From NCBI RefSeq assembly GCF_003387165.1, contig NZ_QUMW01000010.1, positions 186,001 to 250,000 of the forward strand: DNA of 64,000 nucleotides, in the 5' to 3' direction. Under the pieces are notes generated by a model. That model did not search any database, was not told where the DNA came from, and worked only from the letters and a program-made list of their open reading frames with translations. The position numbers were made by a program, and so were the translations under genes. How positions within the stretch are numbered: the stretch's first letter is position 1; each line of letters begins with the position of its first letter. This DNA comes from Jeotgalicoccus halotolerans (GTDB lineage Bacteria; Bacillota; Bacilli; Staphylococcales; Salinicoccaceae). Positions 18,770 through 27,305 of the stretch are shown in pieces.

Positions 18770-19797
18770 GCTTGAGTCCTCCTGTAAGTGAGTTTGATGT
18801 CCGACTCGAGCTTTTCAACATGATGCAATATCAGATTCAGCTGACTGTCTGGGTCGCCTTGATGAAGCTGATACTCAGAATAACCAAATATTTTCGGGGC
18901 AATGTAAATGATGAGGTCATCGAATAAGTTTTCGTTTAAAAATTGTGTGTGGATAGACGAACCGCCCTCCACCAAAAGTGAAACAATATCCCGTTCATAT
19001 AATATATAAAGTATTTCGCTTAAATCGTAAGATCCAAAGTATAGTTCTGCACGATCTTCAAATGCTGCGTTCTCTTTATTGCTGGTAAAGATGATTGGCT
19101 TATGCGGATGTTTGAAAATATTCATATCCGCCTTCAGTGTTTGAGAGCCCAGCAGAATAACTGGTACAGGATGTGAATCGTTATCTGATAAACGGGTGGT
19201 CAGACTCGGATTATCGTTTAACAAAGTATGGCCGCCAATCAGTATACCGTCATGCTGCTGTCTGAGATGATGCACATCCAGGCGTGAATATTCATTACTG
19301 ACCCAGTGACTGTCACCGTCTTGGCGGGCAATTTTACCGTCAAGACTCATAGCACCTTTCAGTGTAATAAATGGCCGCTGATTCAGTATACCGGTATTAA
19401 ACGGACGATAAAGTTCTTCGACATCAGAGTGCTTCAGGTAAATCGTTTCTATACCCTGATCGTTTAAAACCTTTAAGCCATCGACTTTGTCATTCACATC
19501 CCGGGCCGCATAATACACACGTTTAATGCCGGCTTCGATTACAGCATCCGTACACGGCGGTGTTTTTCCATGATGCGAGCATGGCTCAAGCGTGACGTAT
19601 ATATCCGCTCCTGCTGCAGATTCAATGCAGCTGTTTAATGCGGCTCGTTCTGCATGCAGTTCTCCCGCTTTTAAATGTGCACCGTAGCCGATGACTCTGC
19701 CGTTTTTGACGACGACAGCGCCGACCGGCGGGTTCACTGACGTTTGACCCGCTGATATCCTGGCCAGGTTTACAGCCATATCCATATATCTGTTCAA
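18754..19797 (-). CDS. ribD: Bifunctional pyrimidine deaminase/reductase RibD
   Basis: The 347-residue protein has an N-terminal zinc deaminase (HAERAAL with PCSHHGKTPPC) and a C-terminal DHFR-like reductase from about residue 145 (FITLKGAMSLDGKIA). It carries out the second and third steps of riboflavin synthesis. The start is a TTG at 19797: an AGGAGG site sits exactly seven bases upstream, whereas the longer open frame would read back through the FMN riboswitch terminator. It is first in the rib operon. Confidence 0.95.
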   Translation of the reverse strand: MNRYMDMAVNLARISAGQTSVNPPVGAVVVKNGRVIGYGAHLKAGELHAERAALNSCIESAAGADIYVTLEPCSHHGKTPPCTDAVIEAGIKRVYYAARDVNDKVDGLKVLNDQGIETIYLKHSDVEELYRPFNTGILNQRPFITLKGAMSLDGKIARQDGDSHWVSNEYSRLDVHHLRQQHDGILIGGHTLLNDNPSLTTRLSDNDSHPVPVILLGSQTLKADMNIFKHPHKPIIFTSNKENAAFEDRAELYFGSYDLSEILYILYERDIVSLLVEGGSSIHTQFLNENLFDDLIIYIAPKIFGYSEYQLHQGDPDSQLNLILHHVEKLESDIKLTYRRTQACLQD

Positions 19798-19810
19798 GTT
19801 TTTACCTCCT

Positions 19811-19852
19811 GAATAAAAATAACGCCCTCGAATAAAAACATTCGAAGGCGTT
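19811..19852 (-). terminator. Riboswitch-controlled terminator upstream of ribD
   Basis: The stem AACGCCTTCGAAT/ATTCGAGGGCGTT (one mismatch, GTTTTT loop) is followed by ATTTTTATTC and ends just before the ribD ribosome site. It is the expression platform of the FMN riboswitch: FMN binding should favour termination. Confidence 0.9.
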
Positions 19853-19941
19853 AAAAAATGTATGCTAAAGTAACACAGTATTTTATACAATGTTAAATAA
19901 ACGTATTAAAATGTTTAAAAACATTTCTACGCTGCTGCATT

Positions 19942-20080
19942 ATTCTCTCTCCCATCCAGACTCTAACTGTCGGCTTCAGACTTTAACTGAATCAGCCATA
20001 CGATAATAAATACCGTACGGGTCGCGGGCTTTCTAAAAAGATTACCGCCGGTTGGGAATTACACCCTGCCCCGAAAGAAT
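19942..20080 (-). ncRNA. FMN riboswitch (RFN element)
   Basis: The minus strand holds the conserved RFN elements: P1 strands ATTCTTTC (20080-20073) and GAGAGAAT (19949-19942), the GGGGCAGGGTG core, ACCGGCGGTAA, AGCCCGCGA, and the closing GGATGGGAGA. Position, a consensus promoter upstream and a terminator before ribD show it controls ribD-ribE-ribBA-ribH by FMN-dependent transcription attenuation. Confidence 0.97.
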
Positions 20081-20107
20081 AGTATTCAGTTGAAAAACTC
20101 TATATAA

Positions 20108-20136
20108 AATATAGTACACTGCTAGGAAAAAGGCAA
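20108..20136 (-). promoter_or_regulatory. SigA-type promoter of the riboflavin operon
   Basis: A -35 TTGCCT (20136-20131) and -10 TATATT (20113-20108) are separated by exactly 17 bases, and transcription would begin about 20 bases upstream of the FMN aptamer. Confidence 0.78.
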
Positions 20137-20292
20137 TGTATTGATTTGTCAGAAAATTAGTCAGCTTATTTTAACGCTGGTTTTAAAGCGTTAGAGCTTT
20201 TCCTCTCTGTGTTAATGTTATCAATTTCTTTTATGAAGTGCAGTTTAGCCTGCGCAAAGATATACTGAAATTAACAAAGATTTTTAAAATAA

Positions 20293-20559
20293 AGACGTAT
20301 CTTCAGACTTGAACGTTTTAAAGAACAAGAAAACAATCCTGAAAAACACTGGAAAATTACAGATGAAGACTGGCGCAACCGCGAGAAATGGGATTTATAT
20401 TTAGAAGCTTCAGAAGATATGATTCGTAAAACAGATACTGCACATGCGCCCTGGAAAGTCATCCCTGCAAACGATAAACGCTATGCCCGTATTACTGCTC
20501 TCAGAACAATTATAAAAATATGCGAAGAACATTTAGCGAAAGCTGATAAAAGAGTATAA
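20293..20559 (+). pseudogene. C-terminal remnant of a PPK2-family polyphosphate kinase
   Basis: An open frame without a start codon encodes about 85 residues typical of the PPK2 C-terminus: EKHWKITDEDWRNREKWD, then RKTDTAHAPWKVIPANDKRYAR, ending at TAA 20557-20559. PPK2 enzymes are normally 230-300 residues; the Walker A and lid regions are absent. Just upstream, similarity to the preceding strand-helix (KDILKL, and KD-x-Q) seems to continue in shifted frames, which suggests 5' deletion plus indels. No ribosome site is present. It is a decayed gene, not an active kinase. Confidence 0.78.
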
Positions 20560-20598
20560 TGGAATTGTTGTAACATAAAAACAAGGGGGAAATATTAA

Positions 20599-21327
20599 AT
20601 GAAATATGTATTTTTAACAGGTACTAACAGAGGGCTTGGTGAAGCTGCCGCTAAAGCATTCACAGACAGCAGAATTATCAGTATTACGAGAAGCAGCGTA
20701 GAAAATACAGATAATATCTATAAATCATTCACAATGGATTTCAGTGATACTGATGCTATGGAGCAGTTTGTTTCTGAAATCTTTAACTCTGTCGACCCTG
20801 ACGAAAATGATGAAGTATATTTATTGAATGTTGCGGGTATCGTTGATCCTGTAAAAGCTGTAAGCAACTTATCCGCAGAGGAAATGCTTGCCAACTATAA
20901 AGTAAACGTCGTTGCACCAACGCTGCTTATTCAAGGGTTTGTAAACCGCTTCAAAGAGTTCGGAGGAGAAAAGCGTATTGTTACTGTGACGAGCGGTGCT
21001 GCACGCGGTCCCATAGAAGGCTGGAGTGTGTACTGCAGTTCAAAAGCTGCTGTAAATATGATTCACAGCGTGCTGGATAAAGAAAATATCCATCAGGGCA
21101 ACAACATTAAGAGCGCCGTATTTTACCCGGGCGTTATCGATACAGGAATGCAAGAAGTAATCCGAGCATCGGATATTGAAGAGTTCCCCAATCTCGACCG
21201 TTTTAAAGAATACAAGGAAACAAACAAACTGGCGAAAGCAGAAGACGTTGCAGCAGCATTATATAAAGTGGTAACCTTGGAAGACTTCGGCAGTGAAGAA
21301 AGCTATGATGTTAAAGACTATATCTAA
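20599..21327 (+). CDS. SDR-family oxidoreductase, (S)-benzoin-forming benzil reductase-like
   Basis: The 242-residue Rossmann-fold dehydrogenase begins with the cofactor motif TGTNRGLG, has LNVAGIV in place of NNAG, and the catalytic Ser plus YCSSKAA (Tyr-x3-Lys). Overall it resembles YueD-like NADPH-dependent diketone reductases of Bacilli. It acts in the cytoplasm on carbonyl compounds; the natural substrate is unknown. The ribosome site AAGGGGGAA lies upstream. It ends at a terminator that contains one copy of the dispersed TAACGC palindrome. Confidence 0.88.
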   Translation: MKYVFLTGTNRGLGEAAAKAFTDSRIISITRSSVENTDNIYKSFTMDFSDTDAMEQFVSEIFNSVDPDENDEVYLLNVAGIVDPVKAVSNLSAEEMLANYKVNVVAPTLLIQGFVNRFKEFGGEKRIVTVTSGAARGPIEGWSVYCSSKAAVNMIHSVLDKENIHQGNNIKSAVFYPGVIDTGMQEVIRASDIEEFPNLDRFKEYKETNKLAKAEDVAAALYKVVTLEDFGSEESYDVKDYI

Positions 21328-21362
21328 AAAGAGGAGTAACGCTATGCGTTACTCCTCTTTTA
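21328..21362. terminator. Bidirectional terminator containing a TAACGC repeat unit
   Basis: The perfect 15-bp stem AAAGAGGAGTAACGC/GCGTTACTCCTCTTT around a TAT loop serves the convergent SDR and glnA genes. Its apex (21337-21351) is an exact TAACGCTATGCGTTA unit found elsewhere in the window. Confidence 0.88.
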
Positions 21363-21364
21363 TA

Positions 21365-22699
21365 TTAATACTGCGTTAAATATTCTTCTTTTTCCCATGC
21401 TGTAATCTGCGCGCTGTACATCTTCCATTCATAGGTTTTATTTTCTATAAAGTGGTCGCAGATATGTTTACCCAATGCGTCCTGAATAACTTCATCAGCC
21501 TTTAGTGCCTTCAAAGCTGTATACAATGTCGTCGGCAGGTCTTCCACATTTTCTGCTTTACGCTCTTTATTTGTCATTTCGAAAATATTTTCATCTACCG
21601 GCGTTGTTAAATCCTTCTGATGCTGGATGCCGCTTAGTCCTGCTTTCAGGATTACAGCAGTTGCGAGATACGGGTTCGCTGAAGGGTCCAGCGATCTCAC
21701 TTCTGCACGTGTACCTGCACCGCGAGTTGATGGGATTCTGAGCAGCGGCGTCCGGTTACTCCCGCTCCATGCAATATAACGGGGAGCTTCAAATCCCGAA
21801 CTCAGACGCTTATACGAGTTTACAAGCGGGTTGCAGACGGCTGTATATCCTCTCGCATGATCTAATAAACCTGCCATAAAGTATTTCATTTCTTCACTCA
21901 GCCCGTACTCATCATTTTCATCATAAAAAGTGTTTTTACCATCTTTAAATAACGATACATTATAATGCATGCCGCTTCCAGCTTCATTATACAGCGGTTT
22001 AGGCATGAATGTAACATGCAGTCCATATTTTCTCGCAACTGTTTTCGCTACTAGCTTAAATGTCTGGATATTATCGCTCGAAGTCACAGCATCACTGTAC
22101 TTAAAACTGATTTCATGCTGGCTCGGCCCCGCTTCATGGTGAAACATTTCCACTTCAAAATCCATTTCTTTCAATGTTCTAGCTATTTCACGGCGGCATG
22201 TTTCACTTGAATCCGTAATCGATAAATCGAAATATCCGCTTGTATCATTTATAATTGTCGTTGGATTACTATCGGCATCCAGTTTGAATAAATAGAACTC
22301 TGGTTCGGGCCCTAAATTAAAAGCATCATAACCCATATCTTCCATTTCTTTGATTATGCGTTTTAAATTACTTCTCGGGTCTCCCTCGAACGGTTCATTA
22401 TTAAAATTGTACACATCGCAAATCAGACGTGCTACTCTGCAGTCTTCATCCGACCATGGGAAAATAGCCCATGTATTATAATCAGGTTTTAAAAACATGT
22501 CCGATTCTTCGACGCGCACAAAGCCTTCAATAGAAGAGCCGTCGAACATAGTTTCGCCGTCCAAAGCTTCTTCCAGCTGTTCAACTGGAATTTCCACGTT
22601 TTTAAGCGCACCTAATATATCAGTAAAATGAAGTTTTACATAACCAATATTTTCTTGTTCTGCAATCTTTAAAATATCTTCCTTAGATATTTTGCTCAT
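21365..22699 (-). CDS. glnA: Glutamine synthetase type I
   Basis: The 444-residue enzyme makes glutamine from glutamate, ammonia and ATP in the cytoplasm. Motifs include MFDGSSIEGFVRVEESDM, FHHEAGPSQHEI, the ATP loop KPLYNEAGSGMHYN, and NRTPLLRIP with the glutamate-flap residues. Length equals the Bacillus GSI-alpha form, which lacks the adenylylation insertion. The ATG at 22699 is preferred over a GTG lying inside the ribosome site. No glnR precedes it here, unlike the common glnRA pair; a minimal ORF lies just upstream. Confidence 0.97.
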   Translation of the reverse strand: MSKISKEDILKIAEQENIGYVKLHFTDILGALKNVEIPVEQLEEALDGETMFDGSSIEGFVRVEESDMFLKPDYNTWAIFPWSDEDCRVARLICDVYNFNNEPFEGDPRSNLKRIIKEMEDMGYDAFNLGPEPEFYLFKLDADSNPTTIINDTSGYFDLSITDSSETCRREIARTLKEMDFEVEMFHHEAGPSQHEISFKYSDAVTSSDNIQTFKLVAKTVARKYGLHVTFMPKPLYNEAGSGMHYNVSLFKDGKNTFYDENDEYGLSEEMKYFMAGLLDHARGYTAVCNPLVNSYKRLSSGFEAPRYIAWSGSNRTPLLRIPSTRGAGTRAEVRSLDPSANPYLATAVILKAGLSGIQHQKDLTTPVDENIFEMTNKERKAENVEDLPTTLYTALKALKADEVIQDALGKHICDHFIENKTYEWKMYSAQITAWEKEEYLTQY

Positions 22700-22723
22700 T
22701 AAAATGACCACTCCTAAATATAT

Positions 22724-22732
22724 TTAACACAT
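22724..22732 (-). other. Minimal Met-Cys-stop ORF with strong RBS in the glnA leader
   Basis: On the minus strand, AAAGGAGGAGAAGATTT is followed by ATG TGT TAA. The strong ribosome site and spacing would load ribosomes on a two-codon frame about 25 bases before glnA, which has its own weaker AGGAG. It may be a regulatory minigene, a remnant of a deleted start, or chance. Confidence 0.4.
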
Positions 22733-22771
22733 AAATCTTCTCCTCCTTTATAAACCCGATTAACTGAATCT

Positions 22772-23509
22772 TTAAACCCTCTCTTTATTTGTATTTATCA
22801 TCACAATGACAACAAGGGAAGAAACTGCGAGTACGATGCTTATAATCAGCAGGGTAATATTTAAACTTGTATATTCACTGTCATGCTCCGTATAGATAGC
22901 AAATAACGGCCAGATAATGACAAGGGGATATAACCAGTCTTTAAAATACAACGCTATTATGACACTTATAGCTCCGGCGGCTGCCAGCATAATAATTGTC
23001 CATGTTAATTCATTCAAGCCGATCAGAGAATCTATATTATTATCATTCGTTAATTGAAAAACATTAACGATAGATGCAACTGTCACCCAGGCAAAATAAA
23101 TAGAATAAGGTAAACGGTCAAACCAATTATAATGCCCTCCAGTGATTAGAATGTGCATAATAAATAAGGTGATCAGCAATGAAAAAATTACGATGACTGA
23201 AGCGAGTATCATTTGCTGAGTAAACACTAAAATCCATGCACTGTTGAGTAAAAAGTTAACAATTGGCCAGTATTTTAATTTGTATGCTGGAGAATCTTCC
23301 CATGTTTTCTGAAAGAACTGCTTAATTATCCAAATAAATACCAAAGCATATATCAAACCCCATATAGAAAAAGCAAATCCTGCCGGCTGAATAATAGGCT
23401 GATTATTATCTGCCACACTTCCCACATTTGTTCCTATAAAGTAATTCATCACTATCATTACTAAAAAGGCAGCCAGATAACCCGCTGCCCATTTTTTCTG
23501 AGTGTTCAT
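22772..23509 (-). CDS. TspO/MBR-related tryptophan-rich membrane protein
   Basis: The 245-residue protein has about seven to eight transmembrane helices. The segment IIQPAGFAFSIWGLIYALVF matches the TspO-like family of larger Firmicute tryptophan-rich sensory proteins. Roles proposed for the family include tetrapyrrole or redox-related signalling; none can be shown here. ATG 23509 is chosen because it follows GGGG by five bases. It lies about 70 bases upstream of glnA on the same strand without an obvious terminator, so some read-through to glnA is possible. Confidence 0.8.
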   Translation of the reverse strand: MNTQKKWAAGYLAAFLVMIVMNYFIGTNVGSVADNNQPIIQPAGFAFSIWGLIYALVFIWIIKQFFQKTWEDSPAYKLKYWPIVNFLLNSAWILVFTQQMILASVIVIFSLLITLFIMHILITGGHYNWFDRLPYSIYFAWVTVASIVNVFQLTNDNNIDSLIGLNELTWTIIMLAAAGAISVIIALYFKDWLYPLVIIWPLFAIYTEHDSEYTSLNITLLIISIVLAVSSLVVIVMINTNKERV

Positions 23510-23537
23510 CAAATCCCCTTCCTGTTATCAGTCATAA

Positions 23538-23565
23538 TAAAAGCGAGGGTTTCCCCTCGCTTTTT
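23538..23565 (-). terminator. Terminator after the PPOX-family gene
   Basis: The stem AAAGCGAGGG/CCCTCGCTTT with a short loop has T-runs on both sides and lies immediately after the stop codon at 23567. Confidence 0.8.
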
Positions 23566-23566
23566 C

Positions 23567-23983
23567 TTATAGTTTGATTTCAACGGGTTCCTCGTCGTCA
23601 TTCATAATCTTTATATCTTTCGGTGTAATTTTCAGCACTTTCAAATGCGGGTTTTCTTTAGAGTCAAAGAAACTCTGGTCCTGCTTTTCCCACAGCCAGT
23701 CGATTGTCTTCTGGTCATTAATTCTTTCAACTTCTCCGCTGATTTCTACGAAAGCATGGTTTTTAGTATCATTAAATCCCAGCAGCACATGAGCCTGCGG
23801 ATTTTCTCCGAGTTCATCGTATTTAGGAGACTGGTCATTGGTTTTGGCATACAGCGTTAATCCGTCATTATAAAACCACATATACCGTGCATTAGGCACA
23901 TTGTCTTTCGCTGTGGATAAAACACCTATTTTCGACTCGTTTAATATCTCTTCGATACGTTCAATAGCTTTAGATTGTTTCAC
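23567..23983 (-). CDS. Pyridoxamine 5'-phosphate oxidase-fold protein (general stress protein 26-like)
   Basis: The 138-residue split-barrel flavin-binding fold contains GVLSTAKDNVPNARYMWF, then AHVLLGFND and FVEISGEVER, as in small PPOX family proteins of Bacilli. Likely an FMN- or F420-like-cofactor reductase or a heme-related protein; the function is not known. The start is GTG at 23983, five bases after AGGTG. It is transcribed alone. Confidence 0.82.
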   Translation of the reverse strand: MKQSKAIERIEEILNESKIGVLSTAKDNVPNARYMWFYNDGLTLYAKTNDQSPKYDELGENPQAHVLLGFNDTKNHAFVEISGEVERINDQKTIDWLWEKQDQSFFDSKENPHLKVLKITPKDIKIMNDDEEPVEIKL

Positions 23984-24114
23984 ATTATCACCTGTCCTTA
24001 TAATTGTTTTATTTTAAGTACCACATTTTTACTATCTTCAATCATCTGCATGATTTCTTTTATTCATAAAGGGTATAAATTACTGTATATAAAATGATCA
24101 GGAGGTAATTAATA

Positions 24115-24378
24115 ATGGATGTTAAAGCAGAAGCAGAAAAACTCGAAGGCTGGGAATTAAAAGACGAGAAACTGATTAAGAAGTTTAAATTCGAGCGTTT
24201 TTTAGACGGTATTGAATTTGTAAACATGCTTGCACAGCATGCTGAAAAAGAGCAGCATCATCCCGGTATCAGAATTAATTACACAACAGTTACCGTAGTC
24301 TGGACAACTTTCTCAACGCATGAGCTGAAAGAACGGGATATCGAAGGTGCGAAAGCCACTGATAAAATTTACGGTTAA
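24115..24378 (+). CDS. 4a-hydroxytetrahydrobiopterin dehydratase (PCD/DCoH family)
   Basis: The 87-residue protein contains the dehydratase signature HAEKEQHHPGIRINYTTV, including the active-site His-His-Pro. The enzyme recycles hydroxylated pterins or acts as a pterin-related accessory in molybdopterin metabolism. No phenylalanine hydroxylase or moa gene is in the window, so its pathway is open. The AGGAGG site is well placed. Confidence 0.92.
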   Translation: MDVKAEAEKLEGWELKDEKLIKKFKFERFLDGIEFVNMLAQHAEKEQHHPGIRINYTTVTVVWTTFSTHELKERDIEGAKATDKIYG

Positions 24379-24443
24379 ATTAACGGGCTGCTTGGTTTTT
24401 AAGAAACCCGGCAGTCCTGTTTATAAATTTAAGGAATGATGCT

Positions 24444-24851
24444 ATGAAATATTTGCATTCAGGAATAATCGCCGGAAGCATTACCGGTATGTTTTTATTT
24501 ATTGTATGTGCATTTGTGGAATACCTGACTCCTGTAGAACTTATGACTCTGCTATTGAATGTTGACTTTTTAACTGAAAGAGACCTGCACACCATTACAG
24601 AAATCATACTGCATCTCGCAGTATCCATTATGATTGCCGTTTTGCTTAAATTTATATTTGATAAATTTTCAGGAATCTACATACCGGCTTTGATTTTTAG
24701 CTGGATCGTCACAAGCATAATGTTTTATCTGCTCGAATATTTAAGTGTTATGACTATCGTGCTGCACGGCTTCACGGGTTTTATCGTCTGGACGTGTATT
24801 CATCTGGTGTATTTCATCCTGATGTTTATACTTCATAAAAAAGGTATCTAA
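24444..24851 (+). CDS. Four-helix membrane protein of unknown function
   Basis: The 135-residue protein has four predicted transmembrane helices (about 6-27, 50-69, 77-97, 104-130) with few charged residues. The ribosome site AAGGAATG precedes the ATG. It lies 65 bases after the pterin dehydratase gene and 19 bases before the pyruvate kinase-like gene on the same strand, so it may be co-transcribed with the latter. I do not recognise a family. Confidence 0.7.
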   Translation: MKYLHSGIIAGSITGMFLFIVCAFVEYLTPVELMTLLLNVDFLTERDLHTITEIILHLAVSIMIAVLLKFIFDKFSGIYIPALIFSWIVTSIMFYLLEYLSVMTIVLHGFTGFIVWTCIHLVYFILMFILHKKGI

Positions 24852-24870
24852 GACTATAGAGGTGGTCGTT

Positions 24871-26364
24871 ATGAATAAAGAAGCATCGCCGTTATTAGAA
24901 GATATAAAACAGATACGCAAGCAGGTTGTAAAAGACGGTGAACACATACTGGAATCCTGGCAGGGAGGAGAAGTACGGGAAGAATATATCCAAAGTTTGA
25001 GAAATCTCGCTTACTATATGGCTTTTCGCCGTTACGACCGTCGCGAACTGCAAAATTCATTAATCCCATGGGGAGTATCATCCCTCGGCCGTCTGGAACC
25101 AAACGTTGCCGGCAACCTCGATGCTGTTTTTAAAACTCTCGGATATATTACCGGTGATATTCAAACTGAGACTGAATACTTTAAATATCCGGCTTCGGAA
25201 GATCGAAACAGTCCGCTTGCGAACAATACAAATATACTGCTCGGCGAGAATAAAGAGCACCGATACACACAAATTATGGTAACGATGCCGTCTGAAGCAG
25301 CAAAAGATTATAAACTGGTTAAATCCCTGATTGAGTCGGGGATGAATTCTGCACGGATTAATTGTGCACATGATGATGAGGATACCTGGAAACAGATGAT
25401 TGAAAATATAAGAACAGCAGCTGATGAGACCGGAGACTCATGCAGGATATTAATGGACATAAGCGGTCCGAAAGTCCGAATCAAGACTCTTTTGACTTCC
25501 AAAAGAAACCCGAAACTGAAAACTGGAGAATACTTTCTTCTCTCTAATCAGGAAGCAATGATACTGCCTTCCAAAGTGAATATAGCGGTTAATACTTCGG
25601 TTCCCGAGGTGCTGAAAAATGTAGGTATTGATCAGCTGATTAAAATTGATGACGGGCAGATAGAAGCAATAGTAACAGAAGTTCAGGATGATGGTTTAAT
25701 CTGCCGGGTCACTAAAACATCTAAAGCAAAAGGCGTCAGAATTAAAACAGAAAAGGGCATTAACTTTCCGGACCTTGATATCAATTTAAATGTACTGACA
25801 GAGAAAGATATGAACGATCTAGATTTTGCAGCGGAACACGCAGATATTCTCGCTTTTTCTTTTATCAAAAGTGCAGATGATATGAGATATATTGAAGATA
25901 CTCTAAGAGAAAAATTGACGGCCGGTAAACAGCAGATGCCGGTTATCGCCAAAATAGAAACGACTGAGGCTATCGGGGAGATACCGAATATTATTGCTGC
26001 AGCTGCCGCAGTCAGACCTTTTGGAATCATGGTAGCGCGGGGAGATCTGGCAGTTGAAATCGGCTATGAACGGCTCAGTGAGGTACAAGAAGAGCTGCTG
26101 TGGATTTGTGAAGCTGCTCATGTGCCGGTAATCTGGGCAACTCAGGTGCTGGAATCATTGATTAAAACCGGAATCCCGACACGTTCCGAAATCTCAGATG
26201 TCGTTGCAGGTTCACGTGCTGAATGTATTATGCTGAATAAAGGCGATTATATCGTTGATGGTGTGAAAACTGTGGATGATATCTTGAGTAAGAGTGAAGG
26301 ACATAACTATAAGAAAACTGCGATGCTGAGGGCACTGAATATCTCTAAATCAATGTTTGAATAG
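24871..26364 (+). CDS. Pyruvate kinase-like protein with novel N-terminal domain and no C-terminal PK domain
   Basis: The 497-residue protein has a non-PK N-terminal part of about 130 residues, then a pyruvate kinase barrel: MVTMPSEAAKDYKLVKSLIE, ARINCAHDDED (RINxxH), MDISGPKVRI, the B-domain, AFSFIKSADD, IAKIETTEAI (catalytic Lys, metal Glu), VARGDLAVEIG, and ATQVLESL-PTRSEISDV. It lacks the C-terminal regulatory domain of Bacillus PK, ending at YIVDGVKTVDDIL. Most active-site residues remain, so catalysis is possible, but a housekeeping pyk is presumably elsewhere. The ATG at 24871 follows GAGGTGG by five to six bases. Confidence 0.82.
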   Translation: MNKEASPLLEDIKQIRKQVVKDGEHILESWQGGEVREEYIQSLRNLAYYMAFRRYDRRELQNSLIPWGVSSLGRLEPNVAGNLDAVFKTLGYITGDIQTETEYFKYPASEDRNSPLANNTNILLGENKEHRYTQIMVTMPSEAAKDYKLVKSLIESGMNSARINCAHDDEDTWKQMIENIRTAADETGDSCRILMDISGPKVRIKTLLTSKRNPKLKTGEYFLLSNQEAMILPSKVNIAVNTSVPEVLKNVGIDQLIKIDDGQIEAIVTEVQDDGLICRVTKTSKAKGVRIKTEKGINFPDLDINLNVLTEKDMNDLDFAAEHADILAFSFIKSADDMRYIEDTLREKLTAGKQQMPVIAKIETTEAIGEIPNIIAAAAAVRPFGIMVARGDLAVEIGYERLSEVQEELLWICEAAHVPVIWATQVLESLIKTGIPTRSEISDVVAGSRAECIMLNKGDYIVDGVKTVDDILSKSEGHNYKKTAMLRALNISKSMFE

Positions 26365-26370
26365 ACAACA

Positions 26371-26401
26371 TGCGTCTCCCGAACGAAGAGACGCATTTTT
26401 T
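26371..26401 (+). terminator. Terminator after the pyruvate kinase-like gene
   Basis: The stem GCGTCTC/GAGACGC is followed by ATTTTTT. Confidence 0.85.
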
Positions 26402-26445
26402 GTGATATAATGCAACGTAAAATGCCAGTAGAAAGTTGAATTTAT

Positions 26446-26832
26446 ATGAGCAAGTTTAAAGAATTTATTAAATACTGCATGATTGCTGCAGTCGGCGGTA
26501 TCCTTGATTTACTGTTGTTTATCATGCTGCACACTTATACCGGCATTCATATTCAAATCGTGAATCTGGTTAGCATGTTTACCGGTGTCACAACAAATTT
26601 CATATTGAATTATCATTTTAACTTTAAGGCGCACAGCAAATTTTTCAGACGCTACTTTTCATTTCTAACTATTGGTACAGCAGGGTTTTTAGTCGTTTCA
26701 ATTGCTGTTTTCATTTTCGTTCAACAGCTTGGATGTAACGCCATTATAGTTAAAATAAGTGCGACAATGTTTGCGACCGTGATTCAGTACTTACTAAATC
26801 GATATATATCATTCCGCATGTACAGAGCTTAG
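26446..26832 (+). CDS. GtrA-family membrane protein
   Basis: The 128-residue protein has four transmembrane helices. The start FIKYCMIAAVGGILDLLLF and the later TTNFILNYHFNF and YLLNRYISFR are classic GtrA motifs. GtrA-like proteins are thought to flip undecaprenyl-linked sugars for wall or teichoic acid glycosylation. No glycosyltransferase is adjacent, so the partner is unknown. The ribosome site is weak. Confidence 0.86.
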   Translation: MSKFKEFIKYCMIAAVGGILDLLLFIMLHTYTGIHIQIVNLVSMFTGVTTNFILNYHFNFKAHSKFFRRYFSFLTIGTAGFLVVSIAVFIFVQQLGCNAIIVKISATMFATVIQYLLNRYISFRMYRA

Positions 26833-26902
26833 TCAGTGGCAAGAGCGCCATAACCCTTGACAGGACAGATTTGTACCGCATATCGATATTTTGTAACGTT
26901 CA

Positions 26903-27151
26903 TTATTTTTCTGACGCTTTATCCCTTAACTCGTAATAATAAAGTACGCTAGTCATCGCGCCTTCATCGACCATGTTTGCATCACGCAATTCATCCGGTT
27001 TTCCGAGATTAATAATGTAATCATCGTCCGTCCATTTATTAACTGCATTTCCCAGCTGTCCTAAAATCATTTGTCTGTTCTGTGACTTCGCTGCATACAG
27101 TACCCCCGCTGCCAGCCCCGCTCCAATAAGGAGTTTCGTCCGTTTGCGCAT
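26903..27151 (-). CDS. Small single-helix protein, YtxH-like layout
   Basis: The 82-residue protein has a basic N-terminus MRKRTKLLIGAGLAAGVLYAAK forming one helix, then a soluble, acidic tail. The GAGGTG ribosome site is present. No family recognised with confidence; general stress YtxH-like proteins have a similar design. It is divergent from gltS. Confidence 0.62.
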   Translation of the reverse strand: MRKRTKLLIGAGLAAGVLYAAKSQNRQMILGQLGNAVNKWTDDDYIINLGKPDELRDANMVDEGAMTSVLYYYELRDKASEK

Positions 27152-27305
27152 ACAATATCACCTCTTTCAATATAGTTTTTAAGAACATCTAATAATTAAA
27201 CATAATTAAATTTCTTTAAATATGTAAAAGTTATCGTTGGTTATTTCTGGGTTTTAGATTAGAATGGATTTTCTGATGTATTTTTTAAATGATGGAGGAT
27301 GGGAT

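Noticed and set aside
19798-19890. N-terminal extension of ribD
   Set aside because: It reads through the riboswitch-controlled terminator; the TTG at 19797 has an ideal AGGAGG.
20140-20292. A separate gene upstream of the PPK2 remnant
   Set aside because: No open frame with start and ribosome site; the only protein-like signal is frame-shifted PPK2 sequence.
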